The notes under the pieces are model-generated. The model was not told the DNA's origin and did no database searches. It saw only the letters and a list, made by a program, of their open reading frames with translations. DNA of 64,000 nt from Thiothrix fructosivorans (GTDB lineage Bacteria; Pseudomonadota; Gammaproteobacteria; Thiotrichales; Thiotrichaceae): NCBI RefSeq assembly GCF_017349355.1, contig NZ_JAFMPM010000008.1:1240001-1304000 (forward strand), read 5' to 3'. This document shows, one piece after another, positions 1 to 9,469 of this stretch; positions within the stretch are counted from its first letter, which is position 1, and each line of letters starts with the position of its first letter. The position numbers and the translations under genes are program-made.

Positions 1-1
1 T

Positions 2-889
2 GCCCGCGCCTGGTACAACGGCTACCGCTTCAACCTCAAGGCGCAGACCCGTGTCTACAACGCTAATATGCTGCTGTATTTCGTCAAGAACTTTGACCGC
101 AAACGCTGTGAATACCCCGAACCGATGCTGGATGAGAACATCGCCTCGGACTACGGCAAAATCATGAAGCTGTTCACTATCGGCAATCGTGATGACAATT
201 TTGCGGTGCTGGATGAGTTGTTGAATGCAGGGGAAGTACAAGCCAGCCAGCGGCGCAAATTTGAGTTTGACAAGGGTTTCGACCGCAATGACTTTATTAG
301 CCTGATTGCATACATGGGGTTTACTACGCTGGTACGAAAATCGCTGGCGGGAGAAGTGTTTGCCATCCCCAATCACGTGATGCGCGAGTTGTATTTCCAG
401 TACTTCAAGGTGGAGATCGAGCGGCGCAACCAGATCACCATTTCCGACCGCACCTTGCTATTGGCAGTGGAAAAACTGGGATTGTATAGCGACATCCAGC
501 CGCTGGTCGCAGAGTTGAAACGGGTGCTGCAATTGCTTTCTAACCGCGATTCACTGTATCTGGATGAGGAACACATCAAGACGATTCTGCTGGCGTTGCT
601 GTACCAGTCTCCGGCGTATTTTATCCTGAGTGAACGCGAAATGGATAAGAAATACCCCGACATTTTGCTGCTGGAGCGTAGCCCTTATAAGGTCAATTTC
701 CAGCATTTGATTGAGCTTAAATATTGCAAGAAAGGCGACAAGCAAGTGGGTTGGGAAGCGCAAAAGCAAAAAGGTATTCAACAGGTGGAGGAATATCTGC
801 AACTGCCGAGCATTGCCGCCCTGCAAAACTTGAGCGCGTGGTTGCTGGTGACGGATACCACGCGGGTGGAAGTGATTAAATTAGCCTGA
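2..889 (+). CDS. AAA-ATPase-like / PD-(D/E)XK nuclease superfamily protein, 3' part
   Basis: The frame is open from the first bases of the window, so this is the C-terminal part of a longer gene whose start lies to the left. The first codons encode the WYNGYRF motif typical of the AAA-ATPase-like family that carries a C-terminal PD-(D/E)XK nuclease-like domain (PF09820/PF08011 type). Near the C-terminus an aspartate in PDILLL followed by IELKY fits the D...ExK core of that nuclease fold. Such proteins are common, variable-copy genes of unknown function, often in accessory DNA. An internal ATG at 68 could be taken as a start, but the motif upstream argues against it. It shows no functional link with the NRPS operon that follows. 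Positions 890-1058 hold no gene I can support. Confidence 0.7.
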   Translation, partial: ARAWYNGYRFNLKAQTRVYNANMLLYFVKNFDRKRCEYPEPMLDENIASDYGKIMKLFTIGNRDDNFAVLDELLNAGEVQASQRRKFEFDKGFDRNDFISLIAYMGFTTLVRKSLAGEVFAIPNHVMRELYFQYFKVEIERRNQITISDRTLLLAVEKLGLYSDIQPLVAELKRVLQLLSNRDSLYLDEEHIKTILLALLYQSPAYFILSEREMDKKYPDILLLERSPYKVNFQHLIELKYCKKGDKQVGWEAQKQKGIQQVEEYLQLPSIAALQNLSAWLLVTDTTRVEVIKLA

Positions 890-1058
890 TTTACTTGACC
901 ATTACACTACTGGGATGGCGTTGTATTACTTGGGTGCAGTGGCTGGCGTGGGGGTATCGTTGCGCCCGTTGGTCAAGCATCAGCAGACGCTGGCAGAGTT
1001 GCCTGCGCCTGTTACCCACTGAATGGCTTGCAGTGCTGCCATGTTTCACCCAGAAAAT

Positions 1059-1075
1059 TGTTAAGAAATGTTAAG
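1059..1075 (+). promoter_or_regulatory. Operator box 1 (TGTTAAG direct repeat) upstream of the NRPS
   Basis: The sequence is TGTTAAGAAATGTTAAG, two TGTTAAG half-sites with a 10-bp period. A GATAAT -10-like hexamer lies at 1102-1107, 26 bp downstream, with no good -35, as expected of an activator-dependent promoter. The same box recurs six more times in the island. The arrangement fits an OmpR-family (PmrA/PhoB-like) response regulator; that the regulator at 40099 binds it is inferred. Confidence 0.75.
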
Positions 1076-1140
1076 TTCGGGTTCATGGTGGCAATTCCTG
1101 TGATAATTTCGCGCATCTACTGTGCGGAAATGGAACAGCT

Positions 1141-4100
1141 ATGAAAACGATTCAGGCATTGCTGGATGAAATCCAAGCCTTAGGTATCAAATTCCGTCTG
1201 GAAGGTGACAAGCTCGGTGTCAAAGCCGCCAAAGGCGTGCTAACGGATACCTTGCGCAGCGAATTGTCTGCCCGCAAAGCCGAGATCATCGCGTATTTGC
1301 AGCAGTTACAAGCCCCAGCAGCAGCGACAAGTATTCCGCTGGTAACACGCAACCAGCCGTTGCCGCTATCGTTTTCCCAGCAACGCCTGTGGCTGCTGCA
1401 TCAGTTGGCAGACCAGAAACAGGTGTACAACATCCCCTGTATCTGGCGTTTGCAGGGCGAACTCGTTATCGCTGCACTGGAAACCAGTATCAACCAGATC
1501 GTGGCGCGGCATGAAAACCTGCGCACCGTGTTTGTAGAGCAAGATGGCACGTTGCGGCAAACCATACTGCCAACCGTGCATGTGCCGTTGCAGGTGTTGA
1601 CAAGCAGTAGCCCCGCACAGGCGCAAGCTCAGGTGCAACACCTGATTGATACGCCATTCCGTCTGGAGCGTGCGCCATTATTGCAGGCGCATTTGCTGTG
1701 TCTGCCCGCGCACGAATACCTGTTGGTGTTGAACCTGCATCACATCATTGCAGACGGTTGGTCACTGGATGTGTTGGTGACAGAGCTAGCAAGCCTGTAC
1801 AGCGCCGCTGTGCAGGGAAGCGTGGCGGAATTACCTGCCTTACCGATCCAGTACGCCGATTTTGCCTATTGGCAACGTCAGGCGATGCAACGGGGAGAAT
1901 ACGCCCGCCCGCTCGAATACTGGCAGCAACAACTTACCGACGTTCCGGCGCTACTGAATTTGCCGACGGATCGCCCACGCCCACCCCTGCAAAGCAATCA
2001 AGGTGCGGTATACGATGCGGTGTTATCGCCAGATTTGTTGGCGAAGCTGAAAACACTGGCGATGCAAACCGATACCACCCTGTTTATGGTGTTACAGGCA
2101 GCGTTTGCGGTATTGCTGGGGCGGTATGCGGGGCAGGATGATGTGCTGCTGGGTTCGCCGATTGCCAACCGCAACCGCTTGGAAACCGAAGGGCTGATTG
2201 GCTGTTTCATCAATACACTGGTATTGCGCACCCGCTTGGAGGGTAATCCGAGCTTTACGGAACTGCTGGCACAGGTGCGCAAGACCACGCTGGACGCTTA
2301 CCAACATCAGGATTTACCGTTCGATGTGCTGGTCGAAACCCTGCACCCGGAACGTACCACCAGCCATTCACCGCTGTTTCAGGTCATGCTGGTATTGCAG
2401 AACACCCGTGCCGAAAGTCTACAATTGCCCGGTTTGCAAACTACCTTGCAAGCAGCGCCTAGCGATGTGTCCGCGTTTGATTTAACCCTTTCTTTGCAGG
2501 AAAGCCCTGAAGGGTTGGTCGGCTCGTGGGAATATGCCACCGCTTTGTTTGATGCCGACACCATTACCCGCATGGCGGCGCATTGGCAGGTCTTGCTGTC
2601 AGGGGTAGCGGCTAACCCGCACTTGCTCATCTCACAACTGCCCTTGCTGACGACTGTTGAGCAACAGCAATTATTGGTGGACTGGAATGCCACCACGACG
2701 GCTTACCCGCGAGATGTCTGTTTGCACGAATTGTTTGCCCAGCAAACCGCCCAAACCCCGGATGCACCCGCCGTTATTTGTGCGGGGCAACAACTCAGCT
2801 ATCGGGAACTCAATGCCCAAGCCAATGCTCTGGCCTTCAGCTTGTTGCAACAGGGCGTACAACCGGATGACCTGATCGGTATCTGTGTGGAGCGTTCGCT
2901 GGAAACCAGTGTTGCGGTGTTGGGTGTGTTGAAAGCCGGAGCTGCCTATGTACCGCTTGACCCCCATTACCCGCCAGAACGGCTCAGCTATATGCTGGAA
3001 CACGCCAAGGTCAAGGTATTGCTGACGCAAAGCCCGTTGGCACAGCGTTTTACCCAGTACAGTGGCTTGCAAGTGCTGTGTCTGGATCAGCTTGGGCTGG
3101 CAGCGATCCCGCTGGATTGCCCTGAACCGTATACCGCCGTGCGCCCGGAACATCTGGCGTATGTGATTTATACCTCAGGCTCAACCGGCTTACCCAAAGG
3201 AGTGATGATTCCGCAACGCGCCTTGCTCAACCGTGCCTTGGGTTTGGCGGATAGTTATGCACTGAAGGCCGCCGACCGCGTGTTGCAATTTGCGGCTTTC
3301 AGTTTCGATGTGGCGGGGGAGGAGCTGTTCCCAACGTGGTTGCGTGGTGGCTGTGTGGTGGTTGCGCCGCAGGATTGCACCCATTCCGTCGCCGAGTTGG
3401 TGAAATTCGTCAGTCAGCAACACATCAGTGTGCTGAACCTGCCAGCCCCTTACTGGCATGAATGGGTGGCACAATTGCTAACCCACAACGTGCCGGACAG
3501 CGTGCGTCTGGTGGTTGCAGGCAGTGATAAGGTACTGAAAACCCGCTTGCAACGCTGGCAACAGCATACCCAAGGGCGTGTACCGGTGTATTGCGGTTAT
3601 GGGCCAACCGAAGCCACCATTACCGCAACGTTGTATACGGGGCAAGATACGCAGCGTGGGCTGACCGATAGTGTGTTGATCGGGCGACCTTTGCCGGATA
3701 CGCAAGCCTATATTCTTGACCGTCACCAGCAACCCGTTCCCGTCGGTGTGCCGGGGGAATTGTATCTCGGTGGCGTTGCCTTGGCGCGTGGCTATTTGCA
3801 CCGTGACGATTTGAGTGCGGAAAAATTTATTGCCAACCCGTTCCTGCACGGTGCGGATAGCCGTTTGTACCAAACCGGTGATCTGGCGCGTTACCTGCCC
3901 GATGGCAATATCGAGTTTTTGGGGCGGATGGATGCACAGGTGAAAATTCGCGGTTTCCGCATTGAGCTGGGCGAAATTACGGCGGTATTGCAGCAACATG
4001 TAGCCGTGCGTGAAGCGGTGGTGCTGGCAAAAACGGCTGCTAACGGTCATGCCTATCTGGTGGCGTATGTAGTGGCAGGGCAAACCGCCGAAGTGATTGC

Positions 4101-5787
4101 GCATCCAACCTTTGCGGATACGGTCAGTGTGGCTGACCCGTCTGCGTTGCAACAGGTATTGCGTGAATTCGCCCGCCAACATTTGCCGGATTACATGATA
4201 CCGACCGCCTTTGTATTGCTGGATGCCATGCCGTTAGCACCGAGTGGCAAGTTGGATGTACGTGCCTTGCCCGAGCCAGAACTGCAAACCGGGCTGGTAT
4301 ACGTTGCCCCGCGTACTGCGACCGAACAGGTGGTGGCGGGTATTTGGCAGACGTTATTGGAAGTTGCCAGCGTCGGGGTACAGGATAATTTCTTCGAGTT
4401 GGGTGGGCATTCGCTGCTGATTACGCATTTGTTGCATCAGGTAACGCAAGCCTTTCGGGTGGATTTGCCGGTGCGTAGCCTGTTTGATTTCCCCACATTG
4501 GGCGCATTTGCTGAACACATTGATCATGCACGTCAAGGTTTGCCGGGGACGGTGAAAGCGGTGGATTTCCATGCGGAAGTGCGGCTGGATGACGACATTG
4601 TGCCGCCAACGGCTGAGTTCAAGGTGGAACGTGAGACGTGGCAAGCGGTATTCCTCACCGGCGCAACCGGCTTTGTGGGCGCATTTTTACTGCACGAATT
4701 ACTGCAACAAACGCAGGCAGATATTCATTGTCTGGTGCGTGCCAGCGATACCGCGCAAGGCTTACAGCGTTTGCAGACGGCACTTACCGCGCATGGTTTG
4801 TGGCAGGAAACGTACCGCAGCCGTTTGATTCCAGTGTTGGGGGATTTGGGTTTGCCGCGCTTTGGTCTGGAGGCTGCTGCTTTTGATACCTTGGCGCAGC
4901 AGGTTGACGTGATTTACCACAACGGCGCGTGGGTAAATCATGTGTACCCGTATTCGGTGTTGAAAGCAGCAAACGTGGGTGGTACACAGGAAGCCTTGCG
5001 TTTGGCGTGCCGTATTCGCACCAAGCCTTTGCACTTTGTTTCCAGCCTGTCGGTGTTTGCGCCGGAAGTGACCGAAATGTATGAGGATGCGGATCTTGGT
5101 TCACCCGAATTGCTGGAAAACGGCTACGTGGAAACCAAGTGGGTGGCAGACAAGATCGTCAGTCTTGCTGGGCAACGCGGTTTGCCCGTGACCATCCACC
5201 GGGTCAGTGGGGTGGCGGGGATGTTGGCGAATGGTGGTTTTGCGTTCGTCAAAGACAATTTCTACCGCGCTGTTTTGACGGCGGTGCAATTGGGGATAGG
5301 GCTGGATAGTCCTTTGGGTGAGGATAATTTTGTACCCGCCGATTATGCCTGTCGTGCGATTGTGTATCTCTCCAGCCAACGCTATTTACAGGGTACAACT
5401 TTCCATGTGGGCAATCCGCAGAATACCCGTGCCAATCTGGCTTACCAAGCCTTGCTGGGTTTGGGTTACAGCATTCGCTTGTTAGCACCGCAGCAATGGC
5501 AGGCGGAACTGTTACGCCGTGCCAAGGATGACCCTGAAATCGGCTTGCATCCCCTATTATCACTGTTCACCCACTACGATTTTTCCCGTGAGCCGGAACA
5601 TATTTTGTTTGATGAGCGCAATACACAGGCGGGATTAGCGGGTTCGGGTATTGATTGCCCTGTGGTGGATCAGCAGGCTTTGGCAAACTATTTCGCATGG
5701 CTGGCACAACAGGGGCATTTGCCCTTGCCGCAAACGGGGTTACGTCAGCCTTTGGCGGGCAAACGGCACATAAGGGGCGACGCATGA
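1141..5787 (+). CDS. Single-module NRPS with C-terminal thioester reductase (docking-C-A-PCP-R)
   Basis: This 1548-residue synthetase should condense an acyl or aminoacyl donor with one amino acid and release it reductively as an aldehyde or alcohol. The domain order is: a TubC-type N-terminal docking domain (about 1-52); a condensation domain with HHIIADG at 200-206; an adenylation domain with the TSGSTGLPKG core near 677; a carrier domain LGGHS with the phosphopantetheine serine at 1091; and a NAD(P)-dependent thioester reductase with GATGFVG at 1174-1180 and a YxxxK pair at 1329/1333. My hand-read specificity code of the A domain is roughly D-V-E-N-V-A-G-I-T-K, which I cannot assign to a substrate. 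A docking domain normally implies an upstream partner synthase, but none is in the window; the ligase at 30478 could supply an acyl group. The stop overlaps the next start (ATGA), so translation is coupled. Activation would need the PPTase at 42735-43502. Confidence 0.93.
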   Translation: MKTIQALLDEIQALGIKFRLEGDKLGVKAAKGVLTDTLRSELSARKAEIIAYLQQLQAPAAATSIPLVTRNQPLPLSFSQQRLWLLHQLADQKQVYNIPCIWRLQGELVIAALETSINQIVARHENLRTVFVEQDGTLRQTILPTVHVPLQVLTSSSPAQAQAQVQHLIDTPFRLERAPLLQAHLLCLPAHEYLLVLNLHHIIADGWSLDVLVTELASLYSAAVQGSVAELPALPIQYADFAYWQRQAMQRGEYARPLEYWQQQLTDVPALLNLPTDRPRPPLQSNQGAVYDAVLSPDLLAKLKTLAMQTDTTLFMVLQAAFAVLLGRYAGQDDVLLGSPIANRNRLETEGLIGCFINTLVLRTRLEGNPSFTELLAQVRKTTLDAYQHQDLPFDVLVETLHPERTTSHSPLFQVMLVLQNTRAESLQLPGLQTTLQAAPSDVSAFDLTLSLQESPEGLVGSWEYATALFDADTITRMAAHWQVLLSGVAANPHLLISQLPLLTTVEQQQLLVDWNATTTAYPRDVCLHELFAQQTAQTPDAPAVICAGQQLSYRELNAQANALAFSLLQQGVQPDDLIGICVERSLETSVAVLGVLKAGAAYVPLDPHYPPERLSYMLEHAKVKVLLTQSPLAQRFTQYSGLQVLCLDQLGLAAIPLDCPEPYTAVRPEHLAYVIYTSGSTGLPKGVMIPQRALLNRALGLADSYALKAADRVLQFAAFSFDVAGEELFPTWLRGGCVVVAPQDCTHSVAELVKFVSQQHISVLNLPAPYWHEWVAQLLTHNVPDSVRLVVAGSDKVLKTRLQRWQQHTQGRVPVYCGYGPTEATITATLYTGQDTQRGLTDSVLIGRPLPDTQAYILDRHQQPVPVGVPGELYLGGVALARGYLHRDDLSAEKFIANPFLHGADSRLYQTGDLARYLPDGNIEFLGRMDAQVKIRGFRIELGEITAVLQQHVAVREAVVLAKTAANGHAYLVAYVVAGQTAEVIAHPTFADTVSVADPSALQQVLREFARQHLPDYMIPTAFVLLDAMPLAPSGKLDVRALPEPELQTGLVYVAPRTATEQVVAGIWQTLLEVASVGVQDNFFELGGHSLLITHLLHQVTQAFRVDLPVRSLFDFPTLGAFAEHIDHARQGLPGTVKAVDFHAEVRLDDDIVPPTAEFKVERETWQAVFLTGATGFVGAFLLHELLQQTQADIHCLVRASDTAQGLQRLQTALTAHGLWQETYRSRLIPVLGDLGLPRFGLEAAAFDTLAQQVDVIYHNGAWVNHVYPYSVLKAANVGGTQEALRLACRIRTKPLHFVSSLSVFAPEVTEMYEDADLGSPELLENGYVETKWVADKIVSLAGQRGLPVTIHRVSGVAGMLANGGFAFVKDNFYRAVLTAVQLGIGLDSPLGEDNFVPADYACRAIVYLSSQRYLQGTTFHVGNPQNTRANLAYQALLGLGYSIRLLAPQQWQAELLRRAKDDPEIGLHPLLSLFTHYDFSREPEHILFDERNTQAGLAGSGIDCPVVDQQALANYFAWLAQQGHLPLPQTGLRQPLAGKRHIRGDA

Positions 5788-7232
5788 TTCTGGAACTGGC
5801 GGCGGTGGGTGGCGCAAGTTATGTGGTCAGACGGGTGCGTCGCCCGCGTTTAATTGACCGGCTCGTGCCCAACCATCGGCGCGATTGGACAACGCTGAAA
5901 AAACAGACGGAAACCATGAGTGAGGAGGAGCGCGAAGCCCGTCAATACTTCCTGCAAACCTCGGTGATGATGGGCAGCGCGGTGATCAGCATGGTGGTAT
6001 TCCCTGCGTCCCTGTATCTGCTGATTCCCGGTATTGCCTACACCACGTACCCCTTGCTGCGTGATGCCTGGCGCGATTTACGTGAGGAACACCGCCTGAC
6101 CGTGGTGGGGGTAGATGTAATTCTCACGGCATTAACCCTGATGTACAGCGTGATCAACCCGCAAGTATTGGCACTAACCACGTTCAGTAATTGGTTGTAT
6201 TCGTTCTTCCTCAAAGTGATTGCCACCACTAAAAGCAACGCACAGAATCAACTGGCGCATTGGGAGGTTGCCGAACCTGAACAAGTATGGGCAGCAGAAT
6301 TGCGCCATGTGTTTGATAACAGTGCGCTGTATGCCGCCGATGTGGAATTGCGTGGCAAAGCCTTGGCTGACCGTTTTGCCTTGCCCGGCGTGGCATTGAG
6401 TGTGTTGGCATACCCGGTGGGTGGCTTGAATGCGGTGCTGGCAGTGATGATGATGAGCCCTTGCTACAATATGCGCCTGTTTGGGTTGCTGACGGTGATG
6501 GAGTTCCTGCAAGCTGCCGCGCAGGAAGGCATTCTGATCAAGGATGGGCGGGTGCTGGAGCAGGTCGACAAGATTGATACCGTAATCCTCGATTTGGCGT
6601 CACTACTGGTGCTGGATGAGTCCGGTGAGATAACGCTGCGGGAAGGTACGCTGGAAGGTGTTAATGCGTTGCACACCCAAGGATTGACCCTGTGGTTAGT
6701 AGCGGCTGAAGCGGTGGAAGTGGCTGAACAGTGGGCAACGCATTTGGGGATTACCCATATCGTCAGCGACGCCATGCCGCACGATAAAACCGCCTTGGTG
6801 CAACGTTTACAGGCAGAAAACGGCTTTGTGGCGTATGTCGGTGACGGTATCCGTGATGCTGTTCCCATGAAGCTGGCGCAGGTGGCGATTTCGCTCAATG
6901 GCGTTAGCACCCTGACACACGATACCGCACACGTAATTTTGCTGGATCAAAACCCACAACATTTACACAACCTGTTTAGCCTGTCGCAGCGGTTTGAAGC
7001 CAGTATGCAGCGCAGTTTGTGGCTCACGACTGCTCCCAATGCTGCCAGTATCGGTGGCACGTTCCTGAATGTGGTGGGGTATGCTACCTCCATCGGTATT
7101 TTCTATTCCGCGATGGGGGTAGGGCTGTTGAATGTCTTTTGGCCGCAATTGCGCCGTCGTTACGCTGCCCTGACGGCGGCTAACCAACCCACTATGATCA
7201 ATAATAATTCAGTACCAAGGATAACCCCATGA
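5784..7232 (+). CDS. Degenerate P-type-ATPase-like membrane protein (pseudo-pump with SPC motif)
   Basis: This 482-residue protein aligns with P1B-type (metal) ATPases in its membrane and P-domain parts but cannot be a normal pump. The phosphorylation motif DKTGT is replaced by D-L-A-S at residue 270, the hinge GDGIND is GDGIRD, and no TGES actuator loop is seen. It does keep Ser225-Pro226-Cys227 in the membrane helix where P1B ATPases carry their metal-binding CPx motif, which the intact pumps of this island lack. The start at 5784 is chosen because ATG overlaps the NRPS stop and follows an AAGGGGCG-type ribosome site; a longer frame upstream lies inside the NRPS. Its own stop overlaps the start of the next gene (ATGA). 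A partner or regulatory subunit for the ATPase at 7229 is plausible but inferred. Confidence 0.8.
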   Translation: MILELAAVGGASYVVRRVRRPRLIDRLVPNHRRDWTTLKKQTETMSEEEREARQYFLQTSVMMGSAVISMVVFPASLYLLIPGIAYTTYPLLRDAWRDLREEHRLTVVGVDVILTALTLMYSVINPQVLALTTFSNWLYSFFLKVIATTKSNAQNQLAHWEVAEPEQVWAAELRHVFDNSALYAADVELRGKALADRFALPGVALSVLAYPVGGLNAVLAVMMMSPCYNMRLFGLLTVMEFLQAAAQEGILIKDGRVLEQVDKIDTVILDLASLLVLDESGEITLREGTLEGVNALHTQGLTLWLVAAEAVEVAEQWATHLGITHIVSDAMPHDKTALVQRLQAENGFVAYVGDGIRDAVPMKLAQVAISLNGVSTLTHDTAHVILLDQNPQHLHNLFSLSQRFEASMQRSLWLTTAPNAASIGGTFLNVVGYATSIGIFYSAMGVGLLNVFWPQLRRRYAALTAANQPTMINNNSVPRITP

Positions 7233-9469
7233 TTCCTGTCGTCGTTGGTGTATTTGCGGGTGGCGCTGCCTTCATCGGCGTCAACTCCACCGCCAGTAAC
7301 CGTAAACGTTTCAAGAAACGCCGTCTGGTCGAAGCCTTGGCGGGTAAGCCGCTGGAGGAAGATAGTACCACCCTCACGCAACGTTTCATTGCCAAGGTTG
7401 CCGAACAATCGCCAACCTTGGCTCAACGGCTGACGGAGGCGGGTCTGTCGCTGGAAAAGCTGGATAACCAGTACCAACGGTGGGTCAAACGCCATCTTGA
7501 CCCGCGTTTGGCAGGCAGCGCCCGCGAGCAGTATTTGCAGGAACTGTCAGCGGGGCGTGAGCTGTATCTGTCGGCGGAGGAAAAGTCCATCAACCGCCAA
7601 ATGGCTCTGGGTGCGGGGGCGCTGGGTTTGCTGGGTGTGGGTGCGCTTGCTGGGTTGGGGGGGATTGTGCCAGTGGTGATTGCTGCCGGGTTATACCTCA
7701 CCTTACCCATTTACCGCGTTGCCTATGAAATCGCTGTCAAGGAACGCCGTTTGAGTACCGCGCATCTGATGGCAGTGTATTTCTCTGGCATGTGGCTGGG
7801 TGGCTTCTATGTGGTGGGTATGTTCGGCGCGATCATCGGCAGTATTGCCCAGAAAGTGATGATGGTGTGCGAAGACGTATCGCGCTATGAACTGGTGAAT
7901 ATTTTCCAGCAGCAACCGCGCTCGGTGTGGGTGGTGGTCGATGGCACGGAAATGGAAATCCCTTTCGCACAGCTAAAAGCGGGTGACGTGCTGGTAATGG
8001 ATGTGGGGCATACCATTCCGGTGGATGGCGTAATCGTGGACGGGATTGCTTCGATTGATCAGCACATGCTCACTGGCGAATCGCAGCCAGTGGACAAAGG
8101 CGTGGGTGATATGGTACTTGCCGCTACCATTGTGTTGGGTGGGCGTATTTTCGTGCAAGTGGAAAAGACTGGGGAGGAAACCAGTGCCGCACAGATTGGC
8201 GAAATCCTCAACCGCAGCACCGAATTTCAGTTGTCGATGGAAGCGCGTGCCATGAAGATTGCTGACCGTTCCTTGTGGCCGATGCTGGGCTTGGGGGCAA
8301 TTAGCTTGCCAATGGTGGGAATGGCGGGGGCAACGGCGGTATTGGGTTCCAACTTTACCCTGAACATGGTGTGGTTACGCTTGCTGACCATGCTCAATTT
8401 CCTCAATGTGGCCTCCAAACATCGGATTCTGGTCAAGAATGGTGATTCGCTCGAACGCCTGAAGCAAATTGACACGGTGGTGTTCGATAAAACCGGCACA
8501 TTGACCATTGAACAGCCGCATGTGATTGCGGTACATCCGGTTGGCGAGCACAGTTCCGCCGAGGTATTGACACTGGCGGCGGCGGCGGAACACCGTCAGT
8601 CACATCCGGTTGCCCAAGCGATTATCGCCGCCGCTGCCGAACAGCAGTTGGCATTACCCAGCATTGATGATGCGCAATACGAAGTCGGCTTCGGGATCAA
8701 GGTCAAGCTGCAAGGGCAGTGGATTGCAGTCGGTAGCCGCCGTTTCATGGATGCCGAAAATATCGCGATTCCGGCGGACATGCAAACGCTGGAAACCTCG
8801 TGCAGTGCCAATGGGCATTCACTGGTATACCTCGCGGCGGATGGCGAATTAGCCGGGATTCTGGAACTGAAAGCGACTACCCGCCCGGAAGCGGCTGAGA
8901 TTGTGCGTAACCTGCATGAGCGTGGTTTGCAACTGTACATTATCTCCGGCGATAGCGAATTGCCCACTAAAGCGCTGGCAAATGAACTGGGGATTGATGG
9001 TTACTTTGCCAATACCCTGCCGGAACGCAAAGCCGATTTGGTCAAGCAGTTGCAAGCCGAAGGGCGCAATGTGTGTTTCATTGGTGATGGCATTAATGAC
9101 GCGATTGCGCTGAAACAGGCGGATGTGTCGGTGTCCTTGAGTGGTGCAACGACTGCCGCCACCGATACTGCGCAAGTGGTGCTGATGGATGCTGATCTTC
9201 AGCAATTCATTACCCTGATGGATTTGTCACACGCGCTGGACGACAACATCAACAAGAATTTCAACACGGCGGCGGGTATGAGTCTGGCGAGTGTCGGGGG
9301 GGTGTTGTTTTTCCATGGTGGTTTCTTGTTGGTGGAAGTGTTGGCGGCGTTGCAAATCTTGGTGGGTGTGGGCATTGCCAGCGAACCGTTGTTGGACAAG
9401 GATGACACACTACCGTCTAAACAACCCGGTTTGCTGGGTAGACTGTTACCTCATAAGGATGAGCATTAA
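7229..9469 (+). CDS. P-type ATPase, P1B-like, lacking the CPx metal motif
   Basis: This 746-residue protein is a full P-type ATPase. It has the actuator loop TGES at 282-285, the phosphorylated DKTGTLT at 420-426, an SHPVA (HP) motif in the nucleotide-binding domain, and GDGIND at 619-624. Hydrophobic helices lie before the actuator domain, between the actuator and P domains, and at the C-terminus. No N-terminal metal-binding (CxxC) domain is present. The membrane position that in P1B pumps holds CPC/SPC reads N-F-T-L-N-M, so the substrate need not be a soft metal ion. It is translationally coupled to the pseudo-pump upstream, and the ABC protein gene begins directly after its stop. Its closest relative in the window is the ATPase at 24363-26486. 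Export of an ion, metal complex or the NRPS product are all possible; the sequence does not decide. Confidence 0.9.
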   Translation: MIPVVVGVFAGGAAFIGVNSTASNRKRFKKRRLVEALAGKPLEEDSTTLTQRFIAKVAEQSPTLAQRLTEAGLSLEKLDNQYQRWVKRHLDPRLAGSAREQYLQELSAGRELYLSAEEKSINRQMALGAGALGLLGVGALAGLGGIVPVVIAAGLYLTLPIYRVAYEIAVKERRLSTAHLMAVYFSGMWLGGFYVVGMFGAIIGSIAQKVMMVCEDVSRYELVNIFQQQPRSVWVVVDGTEMEIPFAQLKAGDVLVMDVGHTIPVDGVIVDGIASIDQHMLTGESQPVDKGVGDMVLAATIVLGGRIFVQVEKTGEETSAAQIGEILNRSTEFQLSMEARAMKIADRSLWPMLGLGAISLPMVGMAGATAVLGSNFTLNMVWLRLLTMLNFLNVASKHRILVKNGDSLERLKQIDTVVFDKTGTLTIEQPHVIAVHPVGEHSSAEVLTLAAAAEHRQSHPVAQAIIAAAAEQQLALPSIDDAQYEVGFGIKVKLQGQWIAVGSRRFMDAENIAIPADMQTLETSCSANGHSLVYLAADGELAGILELKATTRPEAAEIVRNLHERGLQLYIISGDSELPTKALANELGIDGYFANTLPERKADLVKQLQAEGRNVCFIGDGINDAIALKQADVSVSLSGATTAATDTAQVVLMDADLQQFITLMDLSHALDDNINKNFNTAAGMSLASVGGVLFFHGGFLLVEVLAALQILVGVGIASEPLLDKDDTLPSKQPGLLGRLLPHKDEH

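Noticed and set aside
915-1022. A possible 35-codon gene (MALYYLGAVAG...) between the nuclease-like gene and the NRPS.
   Set aside because: No clear ribosome site and no recognised family; the frame is short and may be the remnant of another gene.
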